Part shown: positions 19,985 through 31,259 of the stretch, piece by piece
How the letters are laid out: each line of letters opens with the position of its first letter
How positions within the stretch are numbered: the first letter of the stretch is position 1
Source: Reticulitermes speratus
Lineage: Eukaryota > Arthropoda > Insecta > Blattodea > Rhinotermitidae
Direction of reading: 5' to 3'
NCBI GenBank assembly: GCA_021186555.1
Contig: JAJKFL010000005.1
Span: 48,821,135-48,885,134, forward strand
DNA length: 64,000 nucleotides
Notes under the pieces: generated by a model
Database searches by the model: none
What the model saw: only the letters and a program-made list of their open reading frames with translations
Told to the model about the DNA's origin: nothing
Made by a program: the position numbers and the translations under genes

Positions 19985-21025
19985 TTCAGCTTCTCATGAC
20001 GTCAGTCTCTGTTCAGTTTACCGACGTCGGTTCCTGTTCAGTTTCTCCTGCAGTCAATTCTTGTTCAGTTCTCGTGACGTCAGTGTCAGTTCCTGCTCAG
20101 TTTCCCTTACTGTCAATCCTTGTTCAGTTTCTCCTGCTGTAAAAATTTCTTCAGTTCCTTCTGACGTTAGTTCCTGTTAAGTTTCTCCTGCAGTCAATTC
20201 TTGTTCAGTTTCTCCTGCTGTAAAGTTTTCTTCAGTTTGTCCTGCAGTCAATTCTTGTTCAGTTCTCCCGACGTCAGTTCCTGTTCAGTTTCTCCTGCAG
20301 TCAATTCTTGTTCAGTTCTCGTGACGTCAGTGTCAGTTCCTGTTCAGTTTCCCTTACTGTCAATCCTTGTTCAGTTTCTCCTGCTGTAAAAATTTCTTCA
20401 GTTCCTTCTGACGTTAGTTCCTGTTAAGTTTCTCCTGCAGTCAATTCTTGTTCAGTTTCTCCTGCTGTATATTTTTCTTCAGTTTCTCCTGCAGTCATTT
20501 CTTGTTAAGTTCCCGTGACGTCAGTTCCTGTTCAGTTTCTCCTGCAGTCATTTCTTGTTAAGTTCCCGTGACGTCAGTTCCTGTTCAGTTTCTCCTGCAG
20601 TCATTTCTTGTTAAGTTCCCGTGACGTCAGTTCCTGTTCAGTTTCTCCTGCAGTCATTTCTTGTTAAGTTCCCGTGACGTCAGTTCCTGTTCAGTTTCCC
20701 TTACTGTCAATCCTTGTTCAGTTTCTCCTGCTGTAAAAATTTCTCAGTTCCTTCTGACGTTAGTTCCTGTTAAGTTTCTCCTGCAGTCAATTCTTGTTCA
20801 GTTTCTCCTGCTGTATATTTTTCTTCAGTTTCTCCTGCAGTCATTTCTTGTTAAGTTCCCGTGACGTCAGTTCCTGTTCAGTTTCTCCTGCAGTCATTTC
20901 TTATTAAGTTCCCGTGACGTCAGTTCCTGTTCAGTTTCTCCTGCAGTCATTTCTTGTTAAGTTCTCGTGACGTCAGTTCCTGTTCAGTTTCCCCTGCAGT
21001 CAAGTATCGTTCAGTTTCTCGTTGT
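19985..21025. repeat. 53-bp composite tandem array with CRE-like sites
   Basis: About 20 degenerate copies of a 53-bp unit made of two related halves (GTTTCTCCTGCAGTCATTTC and AGTTCCCGTGACGTCAGTTC). The best-ordered part is 20480-20980. TGACGTCA, the palindromic CRE octamer, recurs about 10 times. Variants with TACTGTCAATC and TGCTGTAAAAATTTC occur as block duplications. Open frames here are by-products of the repeat. Confidence 0.9.
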
Positions 21026-21655
21026 AGGTTCTGAATGTCGGACTCGATATAGCCTACTGTTTCTCCACACACGATAGGGAAACTTTCAACGGCTAATTAC
21101 TTCCACTTGCCCTTTATATTTAACACATACCAGACATTGCGAGATGGCGGCTAGCTTCGCATTTGTTCCGGTTCGAAACTCAAAGCGACTGCCAACGATT
21201 AGAACATCGTTCTTTTCTTTGTGTTATTGAGGTAAATGTTGTGACATAAATAAAACAGGTCAGGAATGCATCCTTTCACATCCATTATAACTCACTATTG
21301 ACAGACATTCTTTCCTGCATATCATGCATCTGAGAAGGATTTTTATACAAGTCAATAGTGAATCAAACCTACGTGCACTGTCCATATGTCGATGGCGTTA
21401 GATGAAATTACAGACACTTTGTGGATGCCACCTGTCCAATTAATCAGCTAATAAATTCTAGCGTGGATATAAAGGCCTATTCTGTAGGTGAAATGGAAAG
21501 TAACAGATGAATTTAAATCACAAGCGTGACAGATTTGGAAATAGAAAGTTCATAGCGATTATAACCATCAGCACGTTCAACTGATACAGCAGTTGTTTGA
21601 ATGAACAACACATTGACACATCACGGCAGCAATGAGAAAGTATTTTCATTTCTAA
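21026..21655. other. No gene recognised
   Basis: Unique AT-rich DNA with no supported gene. Confidence 0.5.
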
Positions 21656-24299
21656 TTAACCCTTTAAAGAAGCAAATTATCGTAAATTATATCTATGAAT
21701 TTATAAAGATACAGTCCGTACCGCGCAGTAAACACACTCCGTCTCAGTTATACAAACCAGTCAGCTAATGCTGTACAGTGAAATAATCGCTGTTTGTTCT
21801 GAGATCCACACAAAACACATAAATACAGTCCGTACCGCGCAGTAAAGACACTCCGTCTCAGTTATACAAACCAGTCAGCTAATGCTGTACAGTGAAATAA
21901 TCGCTGTTTGTTCTGAGATCCACACAAAACACATAAATACAGTACGTACCGCGCAGTAAACACACTCCGTCTCAGTTATACAAACCAGTCAGCTAATGCT
22001 GTACAGTGAAATAATCGCTGTTTGTTCTGAGATCCACACAAAACACATAAATACAGTACGTACCGCGCAGTAAACACACTCCGTCTCAGTTATACAAACC
22101 AGTCAGCTAATGCTGTACAGTGAAATAATCGCTGTTTGTTCTGAGATCCACACAAAACACATAAATACAGTACGTACCGCGCAGTAAACACACTCCGTCT
22201 CAGTTATACAAACCAGTCAGCTAATGCTGTACAGTGAAATAATCGCTGTTTGTTCTGAGATCCACACAAAACACATAAATACAGTACGTACCGCGCAGTA
22301 AACACACTCCGTCTCAGTTATACAAACCAGTCAGCTAATGCTGTACAGTGAAATAATCGCTGTTTGTTCTGAGATCCACACAAAACACATAAATACAGTA
22401 CGTACCGCGCAGTAAACACACTCCGTCTCAGTTATACAAACCAGTCAGCTAATGCTGTACAGTGAAATAATCGCTGTTTGTTCTGAGATCCACACAAAAC
22501 ACATAAATACAGTACGTACCGCGCAGTAAACACACTCCGTCTCAGTTATACAAACCAGTCAGCTAATGCTGTACAGTGAAATAATCGCTGTTTGTTCTGA
22601 GATCCACACAAAACACATAAATACAGTTCGTACCGCGCAGTAAACACACTCCGTCTCAGTTATACAAACCAGTCAGTTAATGCTGTACAGTGAAATAATC
22701 GCTGTTTGTTCTGAGATCCACACAAAACACATAAATACAGTTCGTACCGCGCAGTAAACACACTCCGTCTCAGTTATACAAACCAGTCAGCTAATGCTGT
22801 ACAGTGAAATAATCGCTGTTTGTTCTGAGATCCACACAAAACACATAAATACAGTTCGTACCGCGCAGTAAACACACTCCGTCTCAGTTATACAAACCAG
22901 TCAGTTAATGCTGTACAGTGAAATAATCGCTGTTTGTTCTGAGATCCACACAAAACACATAAATACAGTACGTACCGCGCAGTAAACACACTCCGTCTCA
23001 GTTATACAAACAGTCAGTTAATGCTGTACAGTGAAATAATCGCTGTTTGTTCTGAGATCCACACAAAACACATAAATACACAGTGTGGGCAGAACGTAGA
23101 ATTTGTGAATGTTAAACGTATTGATATATAAGCATTCAGCCCGTACCGCGCAGTAAACACACTCCGTCTCAGTTATACAAACCAGTCAGTTAATGCTGTA
23201 CAGTGAAATAATCGCTGTTTGTTCTGAGATCCACACAAAACACATAAATACAGTACGTACCGCGCAGTAAACACACTCCGTCTCAGTTATACAAACAGTC
23301 AGTTAATGCTGTACAGTGAAATAATCGCTGTTTGTTCTGAGATCCACACAAAACACATAAATACACAGTGTGGGCAGAACGTAGAATTTGTGAATGTTAA
23401 ACGTATTGATATATAAGCATTCAGCCCGTACCGCGCAGTAAACACACTCCGTCTCAGTTATACAAACCAGTCAGTTAATGCTGTACAGTGAAATAATCGC
23501 TGTTTGTTCTGAGATCCACACAAAACACATACATACAGTCCGTACCGCGCAGTAAACACACTCCGTCTCAGTTATACAAACCAGTCAGTTAATGCTGTAC
23601 AGTGAAATAATCGCTGTTTGTTCTGAGATCCACACAAAACACATACATACAGTCCGTACCGCGCAGTAAACACACTCCGTCTCAGTTATACAAACCAGTC
23701 AGTTAATGCTGTACAGTGAAATAATCGCTGTTTGTTCTGAGATCCACACAAAACACATACATACAGTCCGTACCGCGCAGTAAACACACTCCGTCTCAGT
23801 TATACAAACCAGTCAGTTAATGCTGTACAGTGAAATAATCGCTGTTTGTTCTGAGATCCACACAAAACACATACATACAGTCCGTACCGCGCAGTAAACA
23901 CACTCCGTCTCAGTTATACAAACCAGTCAGTTAATGCTGTACAGTGAAATAATCGCTGTTTGTTCTGAGATCCACACAAAACACATACATACAGTCCGTA
24001 CCGCGCAGTAAACACACTCCGTCTCAGTTATACAAACCAGTCAGTTAATGCTGTACAGTGAAATAATCGCTGTTTGTTCTGAGATCCACACAAAACACAT
24101 ACATACAGTCCGTACCGCGCAGTAAACACACTCCGTCTCAGTTATACAAACCAGTCAGTTAATGCTGTACAGTGAAATAATCGCTGTTTGTTCTGAGATC
24201 CACACAAAACACATAAATACACTGTGTGGGCAGGACGTTGGATCCTTTAGTGTTAAAACTGGTGGTACATAAAGTAACCACTGGGCTTTAAAGGGTTAA
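21656..24299 (-). mobile_element. TTAA-bounded element with 114-bp satellite array (C)
   Basis: Inverted relative to A and B. It starts TTAACCCTTTAAAG (TTAA 21656-21659) and ends CTTTAAAGGGTTAA (TTAA 24296-24299), a clean pair of ends. There are about 21 units of 114 bp. Two internal end-to-end junctions at about 23083-23146 and 23364-23427 make a higher-order repeat of about 281 bp. Blocks share private variants (AATGCTGTACAG with GCTAATG early, GTTAATG late; CATACATACAG late), showing local homogenisation. Confidence 0.8.
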
Positions 24300-24477
24300 T
24301 GAAACTCCCATGATGGCTTCTGATTCATGGAACACTTCTATTGAAAAGCCACTTCCTTCCGGTTATATCGATTGGCCCCTTGCTTTCTAAACTCACCACA
24401 AAATAACACAGTCGAAATTCCACTTCGTTTTATAATACTAGGCGTGCCAACAGGATAGCAATAACCACTGAAATGCT

Positions 24478-24690
24478 AATAAACTCTTTAGGCCCAGTGG
24501 TGAATATAAATACCACCTACAACAATAAAAAACACTGTATTTTCTAAACAGTGTTTTGGGTATGTGTTTCATTTGTTGTTGGATACGAATACCGATTAAT
24601 TTCCGAACAGAATTAAAGGAGTAGTCTTTATCATGTGCATGCAGGGTGTTCTCTGTCATGTAGGAAATAAAAATGTTTATATACAATTTA
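24478..24690 (+). mobile_element. Diverged single-unit relative of the TTAA satellite element
   Basis: The left end AACTCTTTAGGCCCAGTGG followed by AATACCACC corresponds to the leader of elements A-F. One diverged unit with AATTTCCGAACAGAATTA follows, and no tandem amplification. The right end is unclear. Confidence 0.45.
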
Positions 24691-24816
24691 GATGAATATG
24701 AGTCATAATAGAATTGACTGAGGGAACATTTCGACATTGCCGTCGTTCTCACCGAGCAGGTTATGTCGGCGTTAACACAGTAAATTACTTAGCCTGCATA
24801 TCAGTTTTCTTTCATT

Positions 24817-27319
24817 TTAACTGTGTAAAGTCCGGTGTAATAACATTCACAAATTCTACGTTCTGCCCACACAGTGTATTTATGTGTTTTGTGTGGATCT
24901 TAGAACAAACAGCGATTATTTCACTGTACAGCATTAACTGACTGGTTTGTATAACTGAGACGGAGTGTGTTTACTGCGCGGTACGGACTGTATTTATGTG
25001 TTTTGTGTGGATCTCAGAACAAACAGCGATTATTTCACTGTACAACATTAACTGACTGGTTTGTATAACTGAGACGGAGTGTGTTTACTGCGCGGTACGG
25101 ACTGTATTTATGTGTTTTGTGTGGATCTCAGAACAAACAGCGATTATTTCACTGTACAGCATTAACTGACTGGTTTGTATAACTGAGACGGAGTGTGTTT
25201 ACTGCGCGGTACGGACTGTATTTATGTGTTTTGTGTGGATCTCAGAACAAACAGCGATTATTTCACTGTACAACATTAACTGACTGGTTTGTATAACTGA
25301 GACGGAGTGTGTTTACTGCGCGGTACGGACTGTATTTATGTGTTTTGTGTGGATCTCAGAACAAACAGCGATTATTTCACTGTACAGCATTAACTGACTG
25401 GTTTGTATAACTGAGACGGAGTGTGTTTACTGCGCGGTACGAACTGTATTTATGTGTTTTGTGTGGATCTCAGAACAAACAGCGATTATTTCACTGTACA
25501 ACATTAACTGACTGGTTTGTATAACTGAGACGGAGTGTGTTTACTGCGCGGTACGAACTGTATTTATGTGTTTTGTGTGGATCTCAGAACAAACAGCGAT
25601 TATTTCACTGTACAGCATTAACTGACTGGTTTGTATAACTGAGACGGAGATGTGTTTTACTGCGCGGTACGAACTGTATTTATGTGTTTTGTGTGGATCT
25701 CAGAACAAACAGCGATTATTTCACTGTACAGCATTAACTGACTGGTTTGTATAACTGAGACGGAGTGTGTTTACTGCGCGGTACGGACTGTATTTATGTG
25801 TTTTGTGTGGATCTCAGAACAAACAGCGATTATTTCACTGTACAGCATTAACTGATTGGTTTTTATAATCGAGACTGAATGTGTTTACTGCGCGGTACGA
25901 ACTGTATTTATGTGTTTTGTGTGGATCTCAGAACAAACAGCGATTATTTCACTGTACAGCATTAACTGACTGGTTTTTATAATCGAGACTGAATGTGTTT
26001 ACTGCGCGGTACGGACTGTATTTATGTGTTTTGTGTGGATCTCAGAACAAACAGCGATTATTTCACTGTACAACATTAACTGATTGGTTTGTGTAACTGA
26101 GACGAAGTGTGTTTACTGCGCGGTACGGACTGTATTTACGTGTTTTATGTGGATCTCAGAACAAACAGCGATTATTTCACTGTACAGCATTAACTGACTG
26201 GTTTGTATAACTGAGACGGAGTGTGTTTACTGCGCGGTACGGACTGTATTTATGTGTTTTGTGTGGATCTCAGAACAAACAGCGATTATTTCACTGTACA
26301 ACATTAACTGACTGGTTTGTATAACTGAGACGGAGTGTGTTTACTGCGCGGTACGGACTGTATTTATGTGTTTTGTGTGGATCTCAGAACAAACAGCGAT
26401 TATTTCACTGTACAACATTAACTGACTGGTTTGTATAACTGAGACGGAGTGTGTTTACTGCGCGGTACGGACTGTATTTATGTGTTTTGTGTGGATCTCA
26501 GAACAAACAGCGATTATTTCACTGTACAGCATTAACTGACTGGTTTGTATAACTGAGACGGAGTGTGTTTACTGCGCGGTACGGACTGTATTTATGTGTT
26601 TTGTGTGGATCTCAGAAGAAACAGCGATTATTTCACTGTACAACATTAACTGACTGGTTTGTATAACTGAGACGGAGTGTGTTTACTGCGCGGTACGGGC
26701 TGTATTTATGTGTTTTGTGTGGATCTCAGAACAAACAGCGATTATTTCACTGTACAACATTAACTGATTGGTTTGTGTAACTGAGACGAAGTGTGTTTAC
26801 TGCGCGGTACGGACTGTATTTATGTGTTTTGTGTGGATCTCAGAACAAACAGCGATTATTTCACTGTACAGCATTAACTGACTGGTTTGTATAACTGTGA
26901 CGGAGTGTGTTTACTGCGCGGTACGGACTGTATTTATGTGTTTTGTGTGGATCTCAGAACAAACAGCGATTATTTCACTGTACAGCATTAACTGACTGGT
27001 TTGTTTAACTGTGACGGAGTGTGTTTACTGAGCGGTACGGACTGTATTTATGTGTTTTGTGTGGATCTCAGAACAAACAGCGATTATTTCACTGTACAAC
27101 ATTAACTGACTGGTTTGTATAACTGAGACGGAGTGTGTTTACTGGGCGGTACGGACTGTATTTATGTGTTTTGTGTGGATCTCAGAACAAACAGCGATTA
27201 TTTCACTGTACAACATTAACTGACTGGTTTGTATAACTGAGACGGAGTGTGTTTACTGCGCGGTACGAGCTGAATCTTTTAAATGTAATTCAGGTTAACT
27301 TTCGTCCTTAAAGGGTTAA
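24817..27319 (+). mobile_element. TTAA-bounded element with 114-bp satellite array (D)
   Basis: The left end TTAACTGTGTAAAGTCC (TTAA 24817-24820) is slightly decayed. About 21 units of 114 bp follow, then the right end CCTTAAAGGGTTAA (TTAA 27316-27319). Some units carry block variants such as TTTTTATAATCGAGACTGAA (25861, 25975) and GTGTAACTGAGACGAAG (26091, 26774), again pointing to unequal exchange. Confidence 0.8.
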
Positions 27320-27335
27320 TCTAGGCTCTGCTGTG

Positions 27336-27520
27336 ACATGTTTTGGCCCTCTTCAGGCAAACCTCAAGTGCTGGCAACACGAATTTTTACACCGTGTAAG
27401 GTAACGTGTTTGTTACGACGTTTCGAAAGAAACGTGCTGACTCCGTCTTCAGTCATCTTGAGGACAGATGCAGCACGTTGCTCTGAAACGTCGGAACAAA
27501 CACACTACCTTAAATGGCGC
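27336..27520. mobile_element. Family B foldback element with adjacent ribozyme-like remnant
   Basis: The minus strand at 27336-27358 reads CCTGAAGAGGGCCAAAACAT then GTC, a hammerhead-like string with helix II collapsed. Next come the paired arms GTAACGTGTTTGTTACGACG / CGGAACAAACACACTACC, with CGTTTCG and TCTTCAGTC on the left and GAAACGTCGG on the right. Confidence 0.55.
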
Positions 27521-28677
27521 AAAAACTCAGAAGTCTATTGTTTAATTTAAATAAGTTCAATAACTGAGAAGTATTAACAAAATTTACTACCAGATAAAGA
27601 AACATGCAAGCAGTCGACTCCTCTACATCGCCTTCATGTGCTATAAGTTACGTACTGCTGCAGACAACAGTAACAATAACTTACATACATTTTCACTTCG
27701 CGACTTTAAAATAATGTGGATCGAACAGCAAAGACGATAATCAACAACTCAAAACGACAGAATTTGACTCAGCATCTGCAAGAAGAAGAGCTGTTAAAAA
27801 ACGTACCCATGCACGGTAGTAGTTGGCGCATGCGTGGTTGATAGAAGTCACAGTAGCCTACTTTCAGCGGCGAGTTGTCGGTCGAGGCTGAAATGCAGGG
27901 ACAGTCGTAGCAGGTGTGTTGTGCCGGCAACAGTGGAGACAGAGGCTGCATGTAGCCAACACCGGCAGACAACGCAACAATATAGCAGAGCTGCACTCAA
28001 AATGGGTGCCTCTTCTGTGAATTGTGGACGAATATATATCGGATTGAGCCTTTAAAAAGTTACATTATTACACCTAACTTGTGTAGTGAATATAACACAA
28101 ATAAAATTTGACTTGTAAGTCGCGTAAAGTGACGGAATACTGTAATTAAATAACACGAAAAGAAATTAGTTGTTTTATGTTGCAGGAAAGCGTCAGTGAT
28201 TAAAAGAACAATGAATATGATCAAAAACTTAAGAACTTAATGAAATGCAAAGTGACACAAGTGTCATCTGTGGTGTTTCGGAAGAGATAGGAGACCAAAT
28301 ACTTGTAGGAAGAGAAAGGTGGAATAGAATTATGCTTTCTGAAATAAGAACACATACAGAAGGAATAAACGTGACAGAAGAAACGGCGTGAAGTGAAATG
28401 TTAATTGAAACATGGCGTTATTTTGAGTTCTGTTAAGTGTTTGTGCAACCAGAGAACTATAAAATATATAACCCAATAAGAACTAGTGTGAAAATATTAC
28501 GCACATATTTTACATCAGGTTGCTGGTGGAATGCCGAAACTGGACTAAACCGGATTAACAAATCATCTTCCAGCTCTGCGAAAAGAGTAAGTCGACAAAA
28601 TTTACTTACAAAAAACTTTACTCTAACTGGGAATTGTGGTGGTCATTTTGGCACCATTACACCGTGTAAAAAGGTAA
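27521..28677. other. No gene recognised
   Basis: The longest unique stretch in this half. GC content rises slightly at 27820-27980, and short frames of 73-75 residues overlap there on both strands. Nothing is recognisable, and there is no splice or promoter evidence I would trust. Confidence 0.45.
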
Positions 28678-28973
28678 AGCAATCCCATTACAGACCTGGA
28701 TAGGCCTTAAAGTTCCAGGAGGTTGAGGCTCCCAGATTTCTAGACAATCGGCACATGAAGGTGGTAAGGTTGTCAGCCCTACGCACCGGCCGCCTTTACC
28801 CCCCAGGAAAGATTCCTGGTACTCATTTCTGTTGGAGGCTGAGTCGACCCCAGGGCCATAGTGCGACCGGAAGGATTATGTAAATGAAAAATTCCAATGA
28901 CACCATCGGGAATCGAACCCGCGACGTTCCGACTTGTAACGCAGTGCCTCAACCGACTGCGCCACCGCGTGCA
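28678..28973 (-). mobile_element. SINE family 4, minus strand, complete head
   Basis: The minus-strand A-box is TGGCGCAGTCGGTTGAGG (complement of 28947-28964) and the B-box is GGGTTCGATTCCC (complement of 28908-28920), both excellent Pol III internal promoter matches. The body matches 18641-18912, and the 3' end finishes in a TTTACCTTTT-type tail. Confidence 0.85.
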
Positions 28974-28984
28974 GTAAAGGTTTA

Positions 28985-29215
28985 TTCCGACGTTTCGGTG
29001 GCGCTTATACCGTGTAGTAAAGGTTTGTTCTGACGTTTCGGAGAGACGTACTGTCTCCATCTTCAGGGTGACTGAATCTGGCTTGGGTGAATGCTGAATT
29101 AGAAGGAAGGAACGTAACGGTTATATCCACCTGAATCACATTCAGTGGTCCTGAATACGTGGACAGCAAGCTCCTCCGAAACATCAGAACGCACCTTTAT
29201 TACACAGTGGGAAAA
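28985..29215. mobile_element. Family B foldback element
   Basis: The minus-strand core 29032-29066 is CTGAAGA-T-GGAGA..TCTCC-GAAA-CGTC, preserved apart from the missing helix III loop. The opposing arm has GCTCCTCCGAAACATCAG. Arms pair through AGTAAAGGTTTGTTCTGACG / CAGAACGCACCTTTATTAC. Confidence 0.6.
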
Positions 29216-29364
29216 TCCCCAAGACGACCATTACTTTAACAGCAACCGCAGTGCTAACCTGAAAAAAACACACTAGGAATTGTCAGAGATTTATACCGGA
29301 ACTGCAAAAGGCGACTGTAGACGAACATTTGTTGTAAGCAACGTCGTGTGTGAGGCAATTCGGA

Positions 29365-29440
29365 TATGTGATGCCGTGTAGAATGGTAGCTCTTTACCGA
29401 CGTTTCGGAGGAACCTGATGCCTCCATCTTCAGTGATTGA
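29365..29440 (-). mobile_element. Family B single arm with strong helix II
   Basis: Minus-strand core: CTGAAGA (plus 29427-29433), T, helix II GGAGG/CCTCC, GAAACGTC (plus 29399-29406), preceded outward by the GTGATGCCGTGTAG terminus. Only one arm is present. Confidence 0.55.
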
Positions 29441-29660
29441 GGAAGCGGAATTCTCAGCAATGTTGATATCGAATTACTAGTCTAAAAGTCATATCTCAGG
29501 GGACTGCAGTAATTGTTAAATGACGTTTACACCAAATTTCCATTGTACCAATAGTTGAAATGACCATTAACGTAACATAATACAGTTACTATTTAAAAAA
29601 CACCAACTGGATGCACTATTTTATTTTAAAAAACTGTATAGTTCTTTAAAACATTTAAAA

Positions 29661-29708
29661 AAACCCGACACATGTTTCGGCTCCTCACTGAGCCATCTTC
29701 AGGGGTTT
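29661..29708 (-). ncRNA. Hammerhead ribozyme, minus strand, consensus core
   Basis: Helix I is 6 bp (AAACCC/GGGTTT). CTGAAGA (plus 29696-29702), extra T, helix II GGCTC/GAGCC, GAAA, C-G plus A-U closing an ATGT loop, and GTC cleavage triplet (plus 29667-29669). All invariant residues are intact; the best helix I in the window. Confidence 0.78.
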
Positions 29709-29768
29709 ATGTCACTAAAACTGCATATATATACAAACGTCTATATACGTTTAATAGACGTTTGTATA

Positions 29769-29851
29769 TACAGGGCATACACAAAAGAATGGTGCGGTTT
29801 CAAAAGTGAATAACTTTTAATACCGCACCATTCTTTTGTGTATGCCCTGTA
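29769..29851. mobile_element. Palindromic TA-MITE, copy 4 (nested)
   Basis: TACAGGGCATACACAAAAG to the complementary arm ending at TA 29851, inserted within the hammerhead foldback element. Confidence 0.85.
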
Positions 29852-29872
29852 TATATGCAGTCTTAGTGACAT

Positions 29873-29920
29873 AAACCCCTGAAGATGGCTCAGTGAGGAG
29901 CCGAAACATATGTTGGGTTT
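29873..29920 (+). ncRNA. Hammerhead ribozyme, plus strand, consensus core
   Basis: Helix I AAACCC/GGGTTT, CTGAAGA (29879-29885), extra T, helix II GGCTC/GAGCC, GAAA (29903-29906), C-G/A-U closing an ATAT loop, and GTT triplet (29912-29914). It mirrors the minus-strand ribozyme, with small differences in the helix III loop and in H17 (T versus C). Confidence 0.78.
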
Positions 29921-30332
29921 CTTTAAATGTTTTAAAGAACTATACAGTTTTTTAAAATAAAAAGTGCATCCAGTTGGTGTTTTTTAAATAGTGATTGTGA
30001 TAAGATACAGGGTGTTTTTATAATAAAGAATACAGTTACTTTATAAATTAGAAAGAGTGTGCAACAGAGTTCTCTGAAAACAGAACACTAACAAAAATGG
30101 TTCCTAAAATGTGTTAATTTGGGGTGGAAAAGGTAACGAGGAGTTCCACGTGTTTCCTGGAATTATATTGACAGCGTATAATATTAAAATGGATTTTAGA
30201 GAAATGTGTTGGGGCACATTTGATTTGTGTAACGGGGGCACAGGATAAGGCGATAGATAAAATAGGCTTTTATTTCAGTTAAATTAAAATTACATTTTCT
30301 AAAACAAGACTGTTACTGGTGATTCAATTCTT

Positions 30333-30425
30333 CGGGATGTTACAGGGTGTCGAATTGGTGAACAATTACCGACGTTTTGAAAGACCGTATTGCCTTCCAT
30401 CTTCATGATAAATCTGTCCAAGCTC
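30333..30425 (-). mobile_element. Family B single-arm fragment
   Basis: TTCTTCGGGATGTTACAGGG, ATTACCGACGTTTTGAAAG and TCCATCTTCATG keep the terminus-core order of the family, with a decayed core. Confidence 0.5.
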
Positions 30426-30722
30426 TCTTCTTGGACTGCTGACCCTGAGAAACCTGTCTCCTTCTACAGGGTAAAAAGAGCAAAGTGAATCAGAGAAAAT
30501 CATTGTCTTGAATTTTAAATATTATATTCCAAAATTTCGGATATTGTCGGAAAAAGCTGTGTTTACAGGCAGTTGCCTTCATGTTTTGTTGACCAATCAT
30601 GTGCCTGCTGAGTTCGGCAACTGAGCTACTTGTGAGAGAAAATTGCATCTACATGCACTTCCGTGTAAAGATGTCTTTGGTTGCAATGGAAGGAAGGGGC
30701 AACCGTGCATTGCACTACAATA

Positions 30723-31245
30723 ACCAACTAACTAACTAACTAACTAACTCCATGTAGCACAGTCCTTCTTGAGAAGCTAACAGGTCGTCAGCTAGTCAAG
30801 AAATTCCCCGCGTTTTATGGAACCCGAAGGTTCATTACCGCACTCACAACAGCCCGCCACCTGTCCCTATCCTGAGCCATATCAATCCAGTCCATGCCCC
30901 CCATCCCACTTCTTGAAGATCCATTTTAATATTATCCTCCCATCTACGCTTGGGTCTTCCAAGTGGTCTCCTTCCCTCAGGTCTCCCCACCAAAATCCTG
31001 TATGCACCTCTCCCCTCACCCATACGTGCTACATGCCCCGCCCACCTCATTCTTCTCGATTTGATCACCCGAACAATATTTAGTGATGAGTACAGATCAT
31101 TAAGTTCCTCGTTATGTAGTCTTCTCCACTCCCCCGTTACCCCGTCACTCTTAGGCCCAAACATCCCCCTCAGCACCCTATTCTCGAACACCCTCAGCCT
31201 ATGTTCCTCCCTCAGTGTGACAGACCAAGTCTCACACCCATACAA
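30723..31245 (-). mobile_element. LINE family 1, 5'-truncated insertion with perfect TSD
   Basis: The minus-strand element ends in a (GTTA)n tail seen as (AACT)n at about 30727-30749. It is flanked by a perfect 14-bp direct repeat ATTGCACTACAATA (30709-30722 and 31246-31259), so insertion by target-primed reverse transcription is well supported. The 3' UTR includes GACCTGTTAGCTTCTCAAG. Confidence 0.9.
30844..31245 (-). pseudogene. LINE family 1 reverse transcriptase C-terminal segment
   Basis: A 133-codon frame read from the 5' truncation point: YGCETWSVTLREEHRLRVF near the start, then FGPKSDGVTGEWRRLHNEEL, an [17 protein letters not shown] block and a [17 protein letters not shown] ending. 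These follow the RT thumb region in a common insect non-LTR family. The catalytic YADD palm and the endonuclease are absent, so it cannot mobilise itself. The ATG at its start is simply an internal Met exposed by truncation. The end is slightly frameshifted compared with the expected tail. Confidence 0.85.
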
Positions 31246-31259
31246 ATTGCACTACAATA

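Larger units (their letters stand above)
29591..30028. mobile_element. Hammerhead-type foldback retroelement with two ribozymes and nested MITE (family A, copy 5)
   Basis: A perfect 12-bp TSD AATACAGTTACT (29579-29590 / 30029-30040) flanks the element. Arms start at CACCAACTGGATGCAC and end at GTGCATCCAGTTGGTG. Each arm has a full hammerhead core. An 82-bp palindromic TA-MITE sits in the loop between them, so the MITE is younger. The right tail reads AGATACAGGGTG, a diverged GATGCACGGTG. Confidence 0.75.

Noticed and set aside
27834-28055. Possible exon or promoter with raised GC
   Set aside because: Short frames on both strands, no splice sites or domain I can defend.
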